A stretch of DNA of 64,000 nucleotides, taken from NCBI GenBank assembly GCA_963506915.1, contig CAUORE010000006.1, positions 1 through 64,000 of the forward strand. Reading direction: 5' to 3'. The position numbers and the translations under genes were made by a program. Source of the stretch: JABCPE02 sp963506915 (GTDB taxonomy: Bacteria > Bacteroidota > Bacteroidia > Flavobacteriales > Weeksellaceae). Shown here piece after piece: positions 17,936 to 26,843 of the stretch (within the stretch, counting starts at the first letter, position 1; each line of letters begins with the position of its first letter). Below the pieces are notes generated by a model that was not told where the DNA came from, ran no database searches, and saw nothing but the letters and a program-made list of their open reading frames with translations.

Positions 17936-18943
17936 TTATCTAGGAATTTCTATATTTTCTAAAATTTGTCTGATGATTTCATCCGTGGTAAGCCCTTCCA
18001 TTTCTCTCTCAGGAGAAACCATTACACGATGGCGAAGCACTGCATAGCTGGCTTCTTTTATATCCTCTGGAGTTACGAAATCTCTTCCTCTTATCGCTGC
18101 GAAAGCTTTTGAAGCCGTAAGAAGAGCCAAACTCGCTCTCGGTGAAGCACCTAAATACAGGAACTGATTTTCACGAGTGTTGATAACCAGTTTCGCGATG
18201 TATTCTATCAAATGAGGCTCTACAATAATCTCTTTTACAAGGTTTTGGAATCTTTTCAGCTGTTCGCCTGAGATTACAGTATTGATGGCTACTGTTTTGT
18301 CCGAAGACTTGTCTTGATGCTGGTTTTGGATAATGGTAATTTCCTGCTCCAGATTAGGATAGCCCACATTTATTTTAAATAAAAATCTGTCCAGCTGGGC
18401 TTCTGGAAGTCGGTAAGTTCCCTCTTGTTCTATCGGGTTTTGGGTAGCCACTACCAAGAAAGGAAGTTCCATAGGATAGCGCGTTCCGTCCATAGTGATT
18501 TGTCTTTCCTCCATCACCTCAAAAAGTGCTGCTTGAGTTTTTGCAGGAGAACGGTTAATCTCATCTATAAGGATAAAATTAGAAAAAATAGGCCCTTTTT
18601 TGAACTCAAATTCAGAGGTTTTCACATTGAAAACAGATGTTCCCAAAATGTCCGAAGGCATAAGGTCTGGCGTGAACTGTATCCTGCTGAAATCGACAGA
18701 GATAGTCTTAGCAAGGAGTTTGGCAGTGATGGTTTTTGCCACTCCTGGGACGCCCTCTATCAGGACGTGCCCGTTAGAAAGAAGGGCAGCGAGGAGATGC
18801 TCTATCATGCTCTCTTGTCCTACGATGACTTTTCCTATTTCGGCTTTTATTTTTTCTAAACTTTCGTGGAGTTCTGTCATATCTATTCTTGACTGGAACT
18901 GTGTAGCTGGAGTTTCTGGGTGTTCATTTTCTATATTTTCCAT
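17936..18943 (-). CDS. MoxR-family AAA+ ATPase
   Basis: The 335-residue protein is a MoxR-type AAA+ ATPase, usually a chaperone for assembly of VWA-domain or membrane complexes. It shows Walker A EGVPGVAKT at about residues 63-71, Walker B FILIDEINRSPAKTQ, sensor 1 VVATQNPIEQEGTY and the arginine-rich segment LPEAQLDRFLFKI. It closes a five-gene minus-strand membrane cluster and begins 3 nt after the DUF4350 gene. The usual downstream DUF58 partner gene is not next to it here. Confidence 0.9.
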   Translation of the reverse strand: MENIENEHPETPATQFQSRIDMTELHESLEKIKAEIGKVIVGQESMIEHLLAALLSNGHVLIEGVPGVAKTITAKLLAKTISVDFSRIQFTPDLMPSDILGTSVFNVKTSEFEFKKGPIFSNFILIDEINRSPAKTQAALFEVMEERQITMDGTRYPMELPFLVVATQNPIEQEGTYRLPEAQLDRFLFKINVGYPNLEQEITIIQNQHQDKSSDKTVAINTVISGEQLKRFQNLVKEIIVEPHLIEYIAKLVINTRENQFLYLGASPRASLALLTASKAFAAIRGRDFVTPEDIKEASYAVLRHRVMVSPEREMEGLTTDEIIRQILENIEIPR

Positions 18944-18946
18944 TTC

Positions 18947-20116
18947 TTATGATTTTAAAATTTTATCTAAAACTTCGTTTATTTTCGCTAAATCAGAGTG
19001 TTTTATTCCACTGTGCTGATTTTGTGTTTTGTTTATTAAATCTACAGCTTCCTGTATCAGTTCTATGTTTTTCCCTGTTTTTAGGTGTAATTTTTTGATG
19101 AAATTATCATCCAAATGCTGGGTATCAATCATTAAATCCAATCTTACTTTGTTGAGGAAATATTGGATTTTTTTCTGAGCCATATCATGCGGTGTTCCCT
19201 CTTGTAAATAGAGGTTCCCGATACTTTTCACGAACTCTACGGACTTGTTTTTCAGAGGTTCTATGATAGGGACTATTCTCTGTTTTCTTCTAATATTAAA
19301 TAATGCAAAAAGCAGTAATCCCACCAGAAGCAGCTGCCATGCGTGTCTGAGATTGTCATTCTGAAGGATAAATCTCAGCGGCGACTGGGATTCTCTTTTT
19401 TTATTATAATTTTCTATAAACCAAACAGTTTTGTTATTTGGAAGGTATGAAAATATATTTTCTACATACTTATGTCCTTCGGGTTTTAGGAGGTAATAAT
19501 TGGTCAGAATAAGCGGCTCCGAATGAAGATAAAAATTACCTTTTCCAAAAGGAACTTGGATAAAATTAAAACTTACTTTCTTCCCATCTTTTTCGATGTA
19601 ACCTAAAATTTTCTGACCAGAGTTTATTTCTTTAAAACCTGTTCCAGAAGGCGCTTTATCTATCAAGATGCTGTTTTTCATTTTTTTGTCTAATAGATGG
19701 AAAGTCAGCTTTTTATCTTCATCAATGTCATTCAGATATTCGTAAGATACATCTATGGTGTCAGGGAGGGAGTAGAAAACTTTATTGATAACCAATACAT
19801 TAGCACCTTTTTCTGTTTGTTCTAAGATTTTTTTCCAAGACTCATCATCAAAATGTTTGTTGAAAACCAGAATGTTATGAGCAGGAAGGTTAGGGTTTTG
19901 TTTGTAATAATTAAACGGCGATTCCTCCACACGCTCTACATTTTTGAGAAGCCCATTTACTTCTTGGTTGAAAACATACAGCCCAAAGGGAGTTTTCTTA
20001 TGAATGTCAAAGTTTTTCCGCCAGTCTATGACCTCGGTTTTATTGACTTCCATCAGTCCCAGTATCACCAAAACGATGACAAGTATTATTCCATAAATTC
20101 TAAATGTTTTGTTCAT
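18947..20116 (-). CDS. DUF4350-type membrane-anchored protein
   Basis: The 389-residue protein has one N-terminal membrane segment (YGIILVIVLVILGL) and a second near residue 270 (LLLVGLLLFALFN), with a periplasmic domain in between and a cytoplasmic C-terminal part. The architecture and the position directly upstream of moxR fit DUF4350 proteins, whose role is unknown but which recur beside MoxR and DUF4129 proteins. Its start is 5 nt downstream of the DUF4129 gene, suggesting tight co-expression. Confidence 0.75.
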   Translation of the reverse strand: MNKTFRIYGIILVIVLVILGLMEVNKTEVIDWRKNFDIHKKTPFGLYVFNQEVNGLLKNVERVEESPFNYYKQNPNLPAHNILVFNKHFDDESWKKILEQTEKGANVLVINKVFYSLPDTIDVSYEYLNDIDEDKKLTFHLLDKKMKNSILIDKAPSGTGFKEINSGQKILGYIEKDGKKVSFNFIQVPFGKGNFYLHSEPLILTNYYLLKPEGHKYVENIFSYLPNNKTVWFIENYNKKRESQSPLRFILQNDNLRHAWQLLLVGLLLFALFNIRRKQRIVPIIEPLKNKSVEFVKSIGNLYLQEGTPHDMAQKKIQYFLNKVRLDLMIDTQHLDDNFIKKLHLKTGKNIELIQEAVDLINKTQNQHSGIKHSDLAKINEVLDKILKS

Positions 20117-20121
20117 TCAGC

Positions 20122-20925
20122 TTATATTTTTTCATGAAAAACCGACCATTTTTCTTTCATTTTGTGGTAGGAATTTTCATCAATTTCAAATTCGCCATAC
20201 CATACATAATCAAAGATTTTAGTAGCATCTCGGAATTTTCCTTGCAGTTGTTTTTCTTTGATTTCGGTCATGTAGTCTCGGTTGGTCTTTTCAGGATTCC
20301 ATTCTATGATGTTTTTGTCTGCTAATATTTTTAAAATCCAAAGAAACTGATACCTCACCGCATATCTGAAATCACGATTTCTTTCATAGCCTTTGATGCT
20401 TTCCTGAAAGTTGATTTCATGGATGTTTTCATGAAGTTCGTTCACTTCTATATTGATTTTTTTGTTTTTCTTTCCAAAGAAGAAGCTGCCCTCTTTTGAG
20501 ATAAGGAATTTTATCAAGAAATAAAGCACAAAACCTATGATGATAATGGCTAAAAACCTCATTATGCTTTCCGCAAAATCAAAAGGCTTATTAGAATTGA
20601 TACTTCCAAAAATAGATTCTAAAAGTTCTATGAATTTTCTTTGCAGCCTTTCCCAAAGAGATTCTCTTGGTTTGGTAGCGGTATAGTCATACTCTTTGGA
20701 CTTATACTTGTTTTTATAGTTTTCTGGAAAAGTTTTAGGGAAAATTACATCATCGGTTTCCTTTATGGAGTTCAGTAAAGAATCCATTTTCCGCTCCTCA
20801 TAGGCATTATTATCTAATATCTCCTCTGGAACATCATCTAGTTCTATTTCATCTGTTGAAGCTTGTCCGTGAAAAAGCCCTAAACTGCCGAAGAAAATTA
20901 AAAGTGCAACAAACTTAAATCTCAT
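20122..20925 (-). CDS. DUF4129-type membrane protein
   Basis: The start was set at the ATG at 20925, which yields a signal peptide (FVALLIFFGSLGLFHGQA) and overlaps the preceding gene by 11 nt; an upstream in-frame ATG at 20988 lacks this signal. One membrane helix lies near residue 130 (IMRFLAIIIIGFVLYFLI). The C-terminal domain contains RYAVRYQFLWIL and ends in a region with FDYVWYGEFEID, matching the DUF4129 pattern (the YGxxxxD segment). Members accompany transglutaminase or MoxR systems. Biochemical role unknown. Confidence 0.75.
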   Translation of the reverse strand: MRFKFVALLIFFGSLGLFHGQASTDEIELDDVPEEILDNNAYEERKMDSLLNSIKETDDVIFPKTFPENYKNKYKSKEYDYTATKPRESLWERLQRKFIELLESIFGSINSNKPFDFAESIMRFLAIIIIGFVLYFLIKFLISKEGSFFFGKKNKKINIEVNELHENIHEINFQESIKGYERNRDFRYAVRYQFLWILKILADKNIIEWNPEKTNRDYMTEIKEKQLQGKFRDATKIFDYVWYGEFEIDENSYHKMKEKWSVFHEKI

Positions 20926-21874
20926 TCCGTCCAATAGTTTCGATTTCAGATAAATCCATTTTTCTATGAAGGTCAGTGCGGTTGTCATAGTACATCAGTC
21001 CAGCATTTACATAAATCAAATTATTCGCTAAAAAACTAATGAACATCACCACTGCATAAATGATAATCAATACAAAAGCTGTCCCGCTGCCACTATCTGA
21101 ATCATATGCATCTCCTACACTCAAGGCCCCTAATATAGTGAAAAACATAGGGATAAAGGTAAATATAGAGATTACCGTTTGTATGATAAAATATGTAACT
21201 ACTGTAGAGCCCCAATATTTCCAAAAAGGTGATTTTCCTTCTCTGTTCGGATAGTTAAACTGAGCAGAGATAGCATAGGAAAGAGAACCAAAGAAGCCTC
21301 GTTCCGTGTGGAAATAATCAAACAGAAGGAAATTGATAGTATTCATCACGATAGGAGCCAAAAAGAAAATCAAAATCAGTCCTATCAGTAAGAAAACCAA
21401 TAAGAAACTAATACCAAAAACGATCACAACCAAAGGAAGAATGATAAACAATAATCCTAAAAATAAGATAAGAATTTTCCCTGCATTTTTCTTCAGGTCG
21501 TTCAGTATTTCATCGGTTTTGATGTCTGTACTTCCCGTTTCGCTGACTCTTTTCATGTATAGCACTGGGAAACAGTAATTGATAATAGCCGCTGCCAAAA
21601 ACAATATGAAAATCAGCGATGTTATTAAAATCAAAGTTCCTATATTCTCCTCAAAATATTCCTCAAAATATCGGCTTTGTCCTTCCATATTAGAACCAAA
21701 CATCTGAGAAAAAAACTCGCGGTAGCCCACTACTGCCAGCACCATCATCAGTATCAGTATCAGCCCGTTTATCAAGAAATAATTCTTAAAATAGTTCTTT
21801 CCATAGATTTTGAAGAACGCAAAAGAATCGGAAATCAAACCACCGAAATCTCTTCTTTTATAAAATTCAAACAT
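20915..21874 (-). CDS. Polytopic membrane protein, DUF4013-like
   Basis: The 319-residue protein has about six hydrophobic segments with a proline-poor, glycine-rich core (LFIILPLVVIVFGISFLLVF) and a short C-terminal cytoplasmic tail. Its start (FYKRRDFGGLISDSFAFFK) resembles membrane proteins grouped as DUF4013 or glycerophosphodiester phosphodiesterase membrane-domain proteins, but the call is tentative. It overlaps the SpoIIM gene by 8 nt and the DUF4129 gene by 11 nt, so translation of the three is probably coupled. Confidence 0.6.
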   Translation of the reverse strand: MFEFYKRRDFGGLISDSFAFFKIYGKNYFKNYFLINGLILILMMVLAVVGYREFFSQMFGSNMEGQSRYFEEYFEENIGTLILITSLIFILFLAAAIINYCFPVLYMKRVSETGSTDIKTDEILNDLKKNAGKILILFLGLLFIILPLVVIVFGISFLLVFLLIGLILIFFLAPIVMNTINFLLFDYFHTERGFFGSLSYAISAQFNYPNREGKSPFWKYWGSTVVTYFIIQTVISIFTFIPMFFTILGALSVGDAYDSDSGSGTAFVLIIIYAVVMFISFLANNLIYVNAGLMYYDNRTDLHRKMDLSEIETIGRNEI

Positions 21875-22835
21875 TGTTTTTTAATTTTTTATTAACATAA
21901 TAAGGATACACAAAATAATAAAAACTAATGAACGCCAGCATTCCCAAAATCAAAACAGAATTGAAAAACTCATTCATTTTCAAAGCATAGCGGGTGACAA
22001 ATCCTTCTAAAATTCCTGCAATAATAGTAAAAGGAATGGTGCTGACAAATATTTTGATGGCATTTTTTGCTCCTATTTTAAAGGAATTAAACCTAGAATA
22101 AGTTTTTGGAAACAAAATAGAACTACCCAGCATAAGCCCTGCCATAGCCTCTACCACCATACTGAAAATCTCAAAAACTCCATGAATCCAGATACCTCTC
22201 ATACTGTCTTCCAACGCTCCATGCTGATAGAAAAAATACTGAAAAGCCCCCAGCATAATGCAGTTATACAAGAAATAAAGCAGTGTTCCCAGCCCTGCGA
22301 AAACCCCTAAAATAAATAAATAAGCACCCACACGGAGGTTGTTTAGGATAATGGCAACAGCACTCCCAAAGTTGGAGCCTTGCTGATAAACACCCACAGC
22401 ATTGCCTTTTTCTATGTTTTCTATGGTCATATTGACATAGCCTTCCCCTAAAATAAGCTCCACAAATGTAGTGTCATAATGAGCCGATAGAACGCCTATT
22501 CCTGTGAAAATCAAGAAAAAACAAAAAGCGTAAAGCAAGAATTTATAATTTTCATACACCAAAAGAGGAACTTCCGTTTTAAAGAAATATAAAAGCCTAT
22601 TTTGCTCTATTCTCTTGGTTTTGTAGATTTTTTGAAAAATCTGGCTGGAGAGATGGTTTAGATAAATGGTAGTGTTACTTTTCGGGTAATAAGTCTGTGA
22701 AAAAGACAAATCATTGACCAAGTTTATATACAAAGAAGACAGGTCATCTGGATTTTTTTTAATTTTTCCATCAATAACCTGCTCTATTTCCAACCATTTT
22801 TCTTTATTTTGCCTAATAAAAAAAACTTCTCTCAT
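21867..22835 (-). CDS. SpoIIM-family (DUF95) membrane protein
   Basis: The 322-residue protein belongs to the stage II sporulation protein M family, a misleading name since this organism does not sporulate. After a soluble N-terminal 100 residues come about five membrane segments, with family stretches such as NNLRVGAYLFILGVFAGLG and WIHGVFEIFSMVVEAMAGL. It starts the five-gene MoxR cluster. Its start codon is only 23 nt from the divergent RDD gene, so the two promoters must overlap each other's 5' ends. In the MoxR context the family is thought to act at the membrane, but no activity is known. Confidence 0.82.
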   Translation of the reverse strand: MREVFFIRQNKEKWLEIEQVIDGKIKKNPDDLSSLYINLVNDLSFSQTYYPKSNTTIYLNHLSSQIFQKIYKTKRIEQNRLLYFFKTEVPLLVYENYKFLLYAFCFFLIFTGIGVLSAHYDTTFVELILGEGYVNMTIENIEKGNAVGVYQQGSNFGSAVAIILNNLRVGAYLFILGVFAGLGTLLYFLYNCIMLGAFQYFFYQHGALEDSMRGIWIHGVFEIFSMVVEAMAGLMLGSSILFPKTYSRFNSFKIGAKNAIKIFVSTIPFTIIAGILEGFVTRYALKMNEFFNSVLILGMLAFISFYYFVYPYYVNKKLKNNV

Positions 22836-22858
22836 AATTCGGCTAAATTAGTAAAAAT

Positions 22859-23608
22859 ATGTCTAAAATTGCAATAAATACATCACAAAATGTAAATATT
22901 AATTTTAATATTGCTAGTATAGGAGATAGAATATTGGCTTTTTTCATTGATATGATTATCAAAGCTGCCTATATGATTGTGCTTTTTATCATTTTATTTA
23001 AAGTTTTAAGTATAGATAATGTATTTAAAAATTGGGATGAATGGACTGTGATGGCTTTTTTTGGAATAATTACCCTGCCGATTCATCTTTATACTTTGGT
23101 CTGTGAGAGTCTGATGGAAGGGCAGACTTTCGGAAAGAAAATAATGAAAATCAGAGTGGTAAAAATAGATGGATATCAGGCGAGTTTTGGAGATTATTTT
23201 GTGCGCTGGATTTTTAGAATCGTAGATGTTTTTTCTAGCGGGGGAGTAGTGGGGCTTATCACGGTCATTGTCTCTAAAAACAATCAAAGATTCGGAGGAA
23301 TGGTCTCTGGAACAGCGGTGATTTCACTTAAAAATAAAATTAATATTTCTCATACGATTTTAGAAAACCTTCAGCAGGACTATGTTCCTGATTTTCCCCA
23401 AGTTGTATTATTGTCTGATAATGACATGAGGATTATAAAGTCCAATTATCAAAAAGCTGTATTGACTTATGACAAGATTATTTTGCATCAGTTATCTAAT
23501 AAAATAAAAGAAATCCTTAAACTAGAAATAGACCACAGGGAACTTACCGAAAAGCAATTTATAGACAAGATTATCAAAGATTATAACTACTATACAGGGA
23601 AAGAGTAA
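22859..23608 (+). CDS. RDD-family membrane protein
   Basis: The 249-residue protein contains an RDD domain: an N-terminal IGDRILAFFIDMIIK stretch with the arginine and aspartates that name the family, two membrane helices, GQTFGKKIMKIRVV, and a third helix region. The remaining 90 residues are soluble and unassigned. RDD proteins are probable membrane transport or assembly proteins of unknown substrate. It is divergent from the SpoIIM gene and is a regular companion of this MoxR cluster in Bacteroidetes. Confidence 0.85.
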   Translation: MSKIAINTSQNVNINFNIASIGDRILAFFIDMIIKAAYMIVLFIILFKVLSIDNVFKNWDEWTVMAFFGIITLPIHLYTLVCESLMEGQTFGKKIMKIRVVKIDGYQASFGDYFVRWIFRIVDVFSSGGVVGLITVIVSKNNQRFGGMVSGTAVISLKNKINISHTILENLQQDYVPDFPQVVLLSDNDMRIIKSNYQKAVLTYDKIILHQLSNKIKEILKLEIDHRELTEKQFIDKIIKDYNYYTGKE

Positions 23609-23626
23609 TTTTTCTAAATTTATATC

Positions 23627-23657
23627 TTGCAAAATCAAAAAAATCGTATTATATTTG
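23627..23657 (+). promoter_or_regulatory. Promoter of the methionine leader
   Basis: TTG at 23627-23629 and TATATTTG at 23650-23657, separated by 20 bases, match the Bacteroidetes -33/-7 promoter pattern. The predicted start near 23664 precedes the SAM riboswitch. Confidence 0.7.
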
Positions 23658-23683
23658 TCTCGCATTAGTCAATAATTTTGAAA

Positions 23684-23791
23684 ATGTTATCAAGAAAGGT
23701 GGAGAGATTAGACTCTGTGAAACCTTAGCAACCCTCCAAATACTCACGGAGAAGGTGCTAAATTCTACTCGCTAAAAGAGGGAGATAACGG
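23684..23791 (+). promoter_or_regulatory. SAM-I (S-box) riboswitch
   Basis: GTTATC at 23686-23691 pairs with GATAAC at 23784-23789 to form P1. Inside lie the conserved core elements AAGAAAGGTGGAGAGA, GAAACCTTAGCAACC and the AAGGTGCTAAATTC segment, in the order and spacing of the SAM-I class. It precedes metX and hom and should lower their expression when S-adenosylmethionine is abundant. The expression platform is not obvious. A short imperfect hairpin (CTAC at 23796 region with GTAG near 23812) lies downstream, and translational control is as likely as transcription termination. Confidence 0.93.
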
Positions 23792-23844
23792 ACACTACAT
23801 TTTTCAATAAAGTAGCATTTTCAAGGATAAAAAAATAAACAAAA

Positions 23845-24792
23845 TTGGAAAGTTCGCTGCTTAATCATCTTAAAATAGATAATTTCACTACTCAGAATGG
23901 GGTGTTGTATACTGACTTCCCGCTGAGTTACCAATTCTTTGGGCAAAAACTGCATACAGCGCCCGTTATTTTGGTCAATCACGCCCTTACAGGAAACTCT
24001 AATGTAGCTGGTGAAAAGGGCTGGTGGAAAACCCTCGTGGGGTATGGGAGTGTGATAGATTTACAAAAATATACCATTGTCTGCTTTAATGTGGCAGGGA
24101 ATGGCTATGATGGATTTTTCATTGACAATTATAAAAACTTTACCGCCAAAGATATGGCGAGGCTTTTCGTTTTAGGGTTGGAAAACCTTGAAATAGAGGA
24201 GCTTTATGCTTTGGTGGGAGGTTCTGTTGGTGGATCTATCGCTTGGGAAATGCTCTGCGAAGCGCCTCATTTGGCTAAAAAATTTATTCCTGTGGCTACG
24301 GATTATAAGACGACAGATTGGCTGCATTCACAGTGTCTGGTGCAGGAATTTTTGCTCGAAAGCGAAGATAGACCACTCGAAAAAGCCCGTATTCATGCGA
24401 TGCTCAACTATCGTACACCAGAGTCTCTTAACCAGAGATTCAGGAGGGAGCAGGACGAACAGAAGAATATTCTAAAATCTCACGACTGGCTCAATTATCA
24501 TGGAACGGCCTTGGATAATAGGTTTGATATAAAGGCGTATCGACTTATGAATCAGCTCCTTAAAACCATTGATGCCAAGGAAGAAGATTTGCTTAAAATC
24601 AATTCGGAAATACATCTCATAGGAGTGGATTCGGATTTACATTATCCTGCTTTTGAGATTAAAAATTCTTATGATTTTCTGAAAAATAATGGTAAAAATG
24701 TGTATCATCACGAGATAAAATCCATCCACGGGCATGATGCCTTTTTGATGGAATATGAACAGCTAAACGAAATTTTGGGTAAAATTATTTAA
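23845..24792 (+). CDS. metX: Homoserine O-acetyltransferase-type acyltransferase
   Basis: The 315-residue alpha/beta hydrolase activates homoserine by acylation, the first committed step of methionine synthesis. The nucleophile elbow GGSVGGS places the catalytic serine at S127; the acid and base are probably the aspartate in GVDSDLHYP and the histidine in HGHDAF (about residue 297). The protein starts at TTG at 23845, because an in-frame TAA lies three codons upstream and no ATG occurs nearby. It is slightly shorter than classical MetX. Acetyl versus succinyl specificity cannot be decided by eye. It is the first gene behind the riboswitch. Confidence 0.88.
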   Translation: MESSLLNHLKIDNFTTQNGVLYTDFPLSYQFFGQKLHTAPVILVNHALTGNSNVAGEKGWWKTLVGYGSVIDLQKYTIVCFNVAGNGYDGFFIDNYKNFTAKDMARLFVLGLENLEIEELYALVGGSVGGSIAWEMLCEAPHLAKKFIPVATDYKTTDWLHSQCLVQEFLLESEDRPLEKARIHAMLNYRTPESLNQRFRREQDEQKNILKSHDWLNYHGTALDNRFDIKAYRLMNQLLKTIDAKEEDLLKINSEIHLIGVDSDLHYPAFEIKNSYDFLKNNGKNVYHHEIKSIHGHDAFLMEYEQLNEILGKII

Positions 24793-24810
24793 AAATCAAC
24801 ACGATATAAT

Positions 24811-26340
24811 ATGGAAGAAAATAATGTAATCACGATTTACAAAAATAAAGCGATAGTTAATTTCGAAGGGAGAGATTTTTTGGGGCAGATAGGGATAGAT
24901 TCTCGTATTTTTAATGCTTTGCAGAATGCGGGAGTCAGTGTAGGGGTGATTTCTCAGCAGGCGATAGAAAACGGAATTTCTGTTTTGGTGGATGAGCATC
25001 AGGCAGAAACAGCGGTGGAAAGCCTTAGAAAAGAATTTGAAAAGGAACTGAAAAGCGGAATCGTTAGTCAGATTTATAGTATTGATAATCTGGCTGTTAT
25101 AGGTCTGGTAACGGATAATTTCCAAAAAATTCTTTCGGAATTACAAAAAAATAAAATATTCCCTCTGCTTCTCAATCAGGTAGCATCAGCAGGAAGGGTG
25201 AATTTGGTGGTTTCTGATAATCAGATAGATAAGGTAAAAAATATTGTAGAAACTGAGATTTTTGGGAAAGTAAAAACTGTGCATTTGGTGCTGGTAGGGC
25301 ATGGAAATGTAGGCAGTACGCTGATAGAGCAGATTTTGGATTCTTCATATGATATTCAGAATAGAAAGCGTATTCATCTGAAAATCATTGCGATAGCGAA
25401 TTCTAAAAATATAGTGTTCAATAAAGGTGGTTTTGGTAGCGACTGGCGGCAAAAAGTGCTTTTTGGCAGCTCGGAAAACACTTTGCAGGATTTGTTTCAG
25501 TTTGTAAAAGAAAATCAGTTTGAAAACTTGGTTTTAGTAGATAATACGGCGAGTAAAGATTTTGTAAAAAACTATCCGACTTTTGTGGAAAATGGTTTTG
25601 ACATCGTTTCTTCCAATAAGATTTTCAATACTTTACCAATACAAGAGTACAGAAATCTGCGAAAAACCTTGGATAAAAATAAGAAAAGATACCTCTATGA
25701 AACCAATGTGGGAGCAGGGCTGCCGCTGATAGATACTATTAAGCTACTGCACCTTTCGGGAGAAAATATCACAAGAATAAAAGGGGTTTTTTCGGGGTCG
25801 CTCAGCTATATTTTTAATAACTTTTCGGTGCGCGATGAGAAATTCTCTACCATTGTCAAAGAAGCGATGGACAAAGGATTTACAGAGCCTGACCCTCGTG
25901 AGGATTTGAGCGGAAATGATGTTGCCAGAAAACTGCTTATTTTGGCAAGAGAATTAGATTTAATCAATGAATTCAGCGATATCAATATTCAGAACCTTAT
26001 CCCAGAGAATTTAGAAGGAATAGTCAAAGATGAGTTTATTTCTAGATTAGAAGAGCTGGATGCTGAATATCAGTTTATTAAAGAAAATCAAGAGCCCAAT
26101 CATGTGCTTCGCTATGTAGGGGATTTACATGGAGATTTGAGCCAAGACAAAGGGATTTTGGATGTGAAACTGGTGTCTGTTCCTGCAAGTTCGGCGCTTG
26201 GACAGCTGAAAGGTTCGGATTCTATTTTTGAAATTTATACCGAGAGTTACGGAGAAAACCCAATAGTTATCATGGGAGCGGGTGCAGGTGCGAAGGTAAC
26301 TGCAAGAGGAGTTTTCGGTGATATATTGCGACTTTGTTAA
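24811..26340 (+). CDS. Homoserine dehydrogenase with N-terminal ACT domains
   Basis: The 509-residue protein reduces aspartate semialdehyde to homoserine with NAD(P)H. Residues 1-150 form two ACT-like regulatory modules; residues 157-175 hold the nucleotide-binding LVLVGHGNVGSTLIEQ; later SSNKIF, YETNVGAGLPLI, IKGVFSGSLSYIF and EPDPREDLSGNDVARK are homoserine dehydrogenase signatures. The aspartokinase catalytic domain that precedes these ACT modules in ThrA/MetL proteins is absent, so it looks like the back two thirds of a bifunctional enzyme. It is 18 nt from metX under the same riboswitch and converges with a barrel-protein gene with a 3-base gap. Confidence 0.9.
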   Translation: MEENNVITIYKNKAIVNFEGRDFLGQIGIDSRIFNALQNAGVSVGVISQQAIENGISVLVDEHQAETAVESLRKEFEKELKSGIVSQIYSIDNLAVIGLVTDNFQKILSELQKNKIFPLLLNQVASAGRVNLVVSDNQIDKVKNIVETEIFGKVKTVHLVLVGHGNVGSTLIEQILDSSYDIQNRKRIHLKIIAIANSKNIVFNKGGFGSDWRQKVLFGSSENTLQDLFQFVKENQFENLVLVDNTASKDFVKNYPTFVENGFDIVSSNKIFNTLPIQEYRNLRKTLDKNKKRYLYETNVGAGLPLIDTIKLLHLSGENITRIKGVFSGSLSYIFNNFSVRDEKFSTIVKEAMDKGFTEPDPREDLSGNDVARKLLILARELDLINEFSDINIQNLIPENLEGIVKDEFISRLEELDAEYQFIKENQEPNHVLRYVGDLHGDLSQDKGILDVKLVSVPASSALGQLKGSDSIFEIYTESYGENPIVIMGAGAGAKVTARGVFGDILRLC

Positions 26341-26343
26341 TAT

Positions 26344-26754
26344 TTATCGGTATTTGTATAAATTAAAAGCAGCAGTGAAAGTAAAGCCTCTGAAATTGGA
26401 ATTCCTTGAAAAAGGTATGGAATAGCCTATGTGTGTTTGGATTAAATTAAAAAGAGAAAATCCTAATCTAGGCTGTATGGACTGGGTATTTAGCGAAATT
26501 CCAGCTCCTCCTATTATGAAATACATTTCTGCACCTATTTCTGGTATTACTTTTAGTTTTGAATTTTCAGTGCCGAAATGGGTTCCTGCATAGAGGGTGC
26601 CTCCTCCATAATAAGCCTTTGTGCTATAGGAAATTCCTCCAAATACAAAATTATGAGACTTATTGGTATGAGTGTAGGCAAATCTAGCGCCCAATTCTTC
26701 CTGAGCAAAAACGAACATAGGGAGCAAAACCAAAAGCAAAAGAAATTTTTTCAT
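26344..26754 (-). CDS. Small secreted outer-membrane barrel-like protein
   Basis: This 136-residue protein has a clean signal peptide (MKKFLLLLVLLPMFVFAQ) followed by a glycine- and aromatic-rich body with alternating hydrophobic residues typical of beta strands, for example YYGGGTLYAGTHFG and GFTFTAAFNLYKYR. The aromatic end with a terminal beta strand suggests a small outer-membrane barrel. No family is recognised. It is a single-gene unit convergent with hom and divergent from the SMI1 gene. Confidence 0.6.
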   Translation of the reverse strand: MKKFLLLLVLLPMFVFAQEELGARFAYTHTNKSHNFVFGGISYSTKAYYGGGTLYAGTHFGTENSKLKVIPEIGAEMYFIIGGAGISLNTQSIQPRLGFSLFNLIQTHIGYSIPFSRNSNFRGFTFTAAFNLYKYR

Positions 26755-26801
26755 TAGTAATAAATTATCATTACGAATGTACGAAAATAAATTAAAAGCA
26801 G

Positions 26802-26809
26802 TAAATTTG
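26802..26809 (+). promoter_or_regulatory. Candidate -7 promoter element of the SMI1-OGG-metZ transcript
   Basis: TAAATTTG matches TAnnTTTG and lies 34 bases upstream of the SMI1/KNR4 start. No good -33 element is visible. It is the only clear promoter between hom and metZ. Confidence 0.4.
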
Positions 26810-26843
26810 GCTAAAGAAAAATAGGATTTAAAAAACTTAAAAA

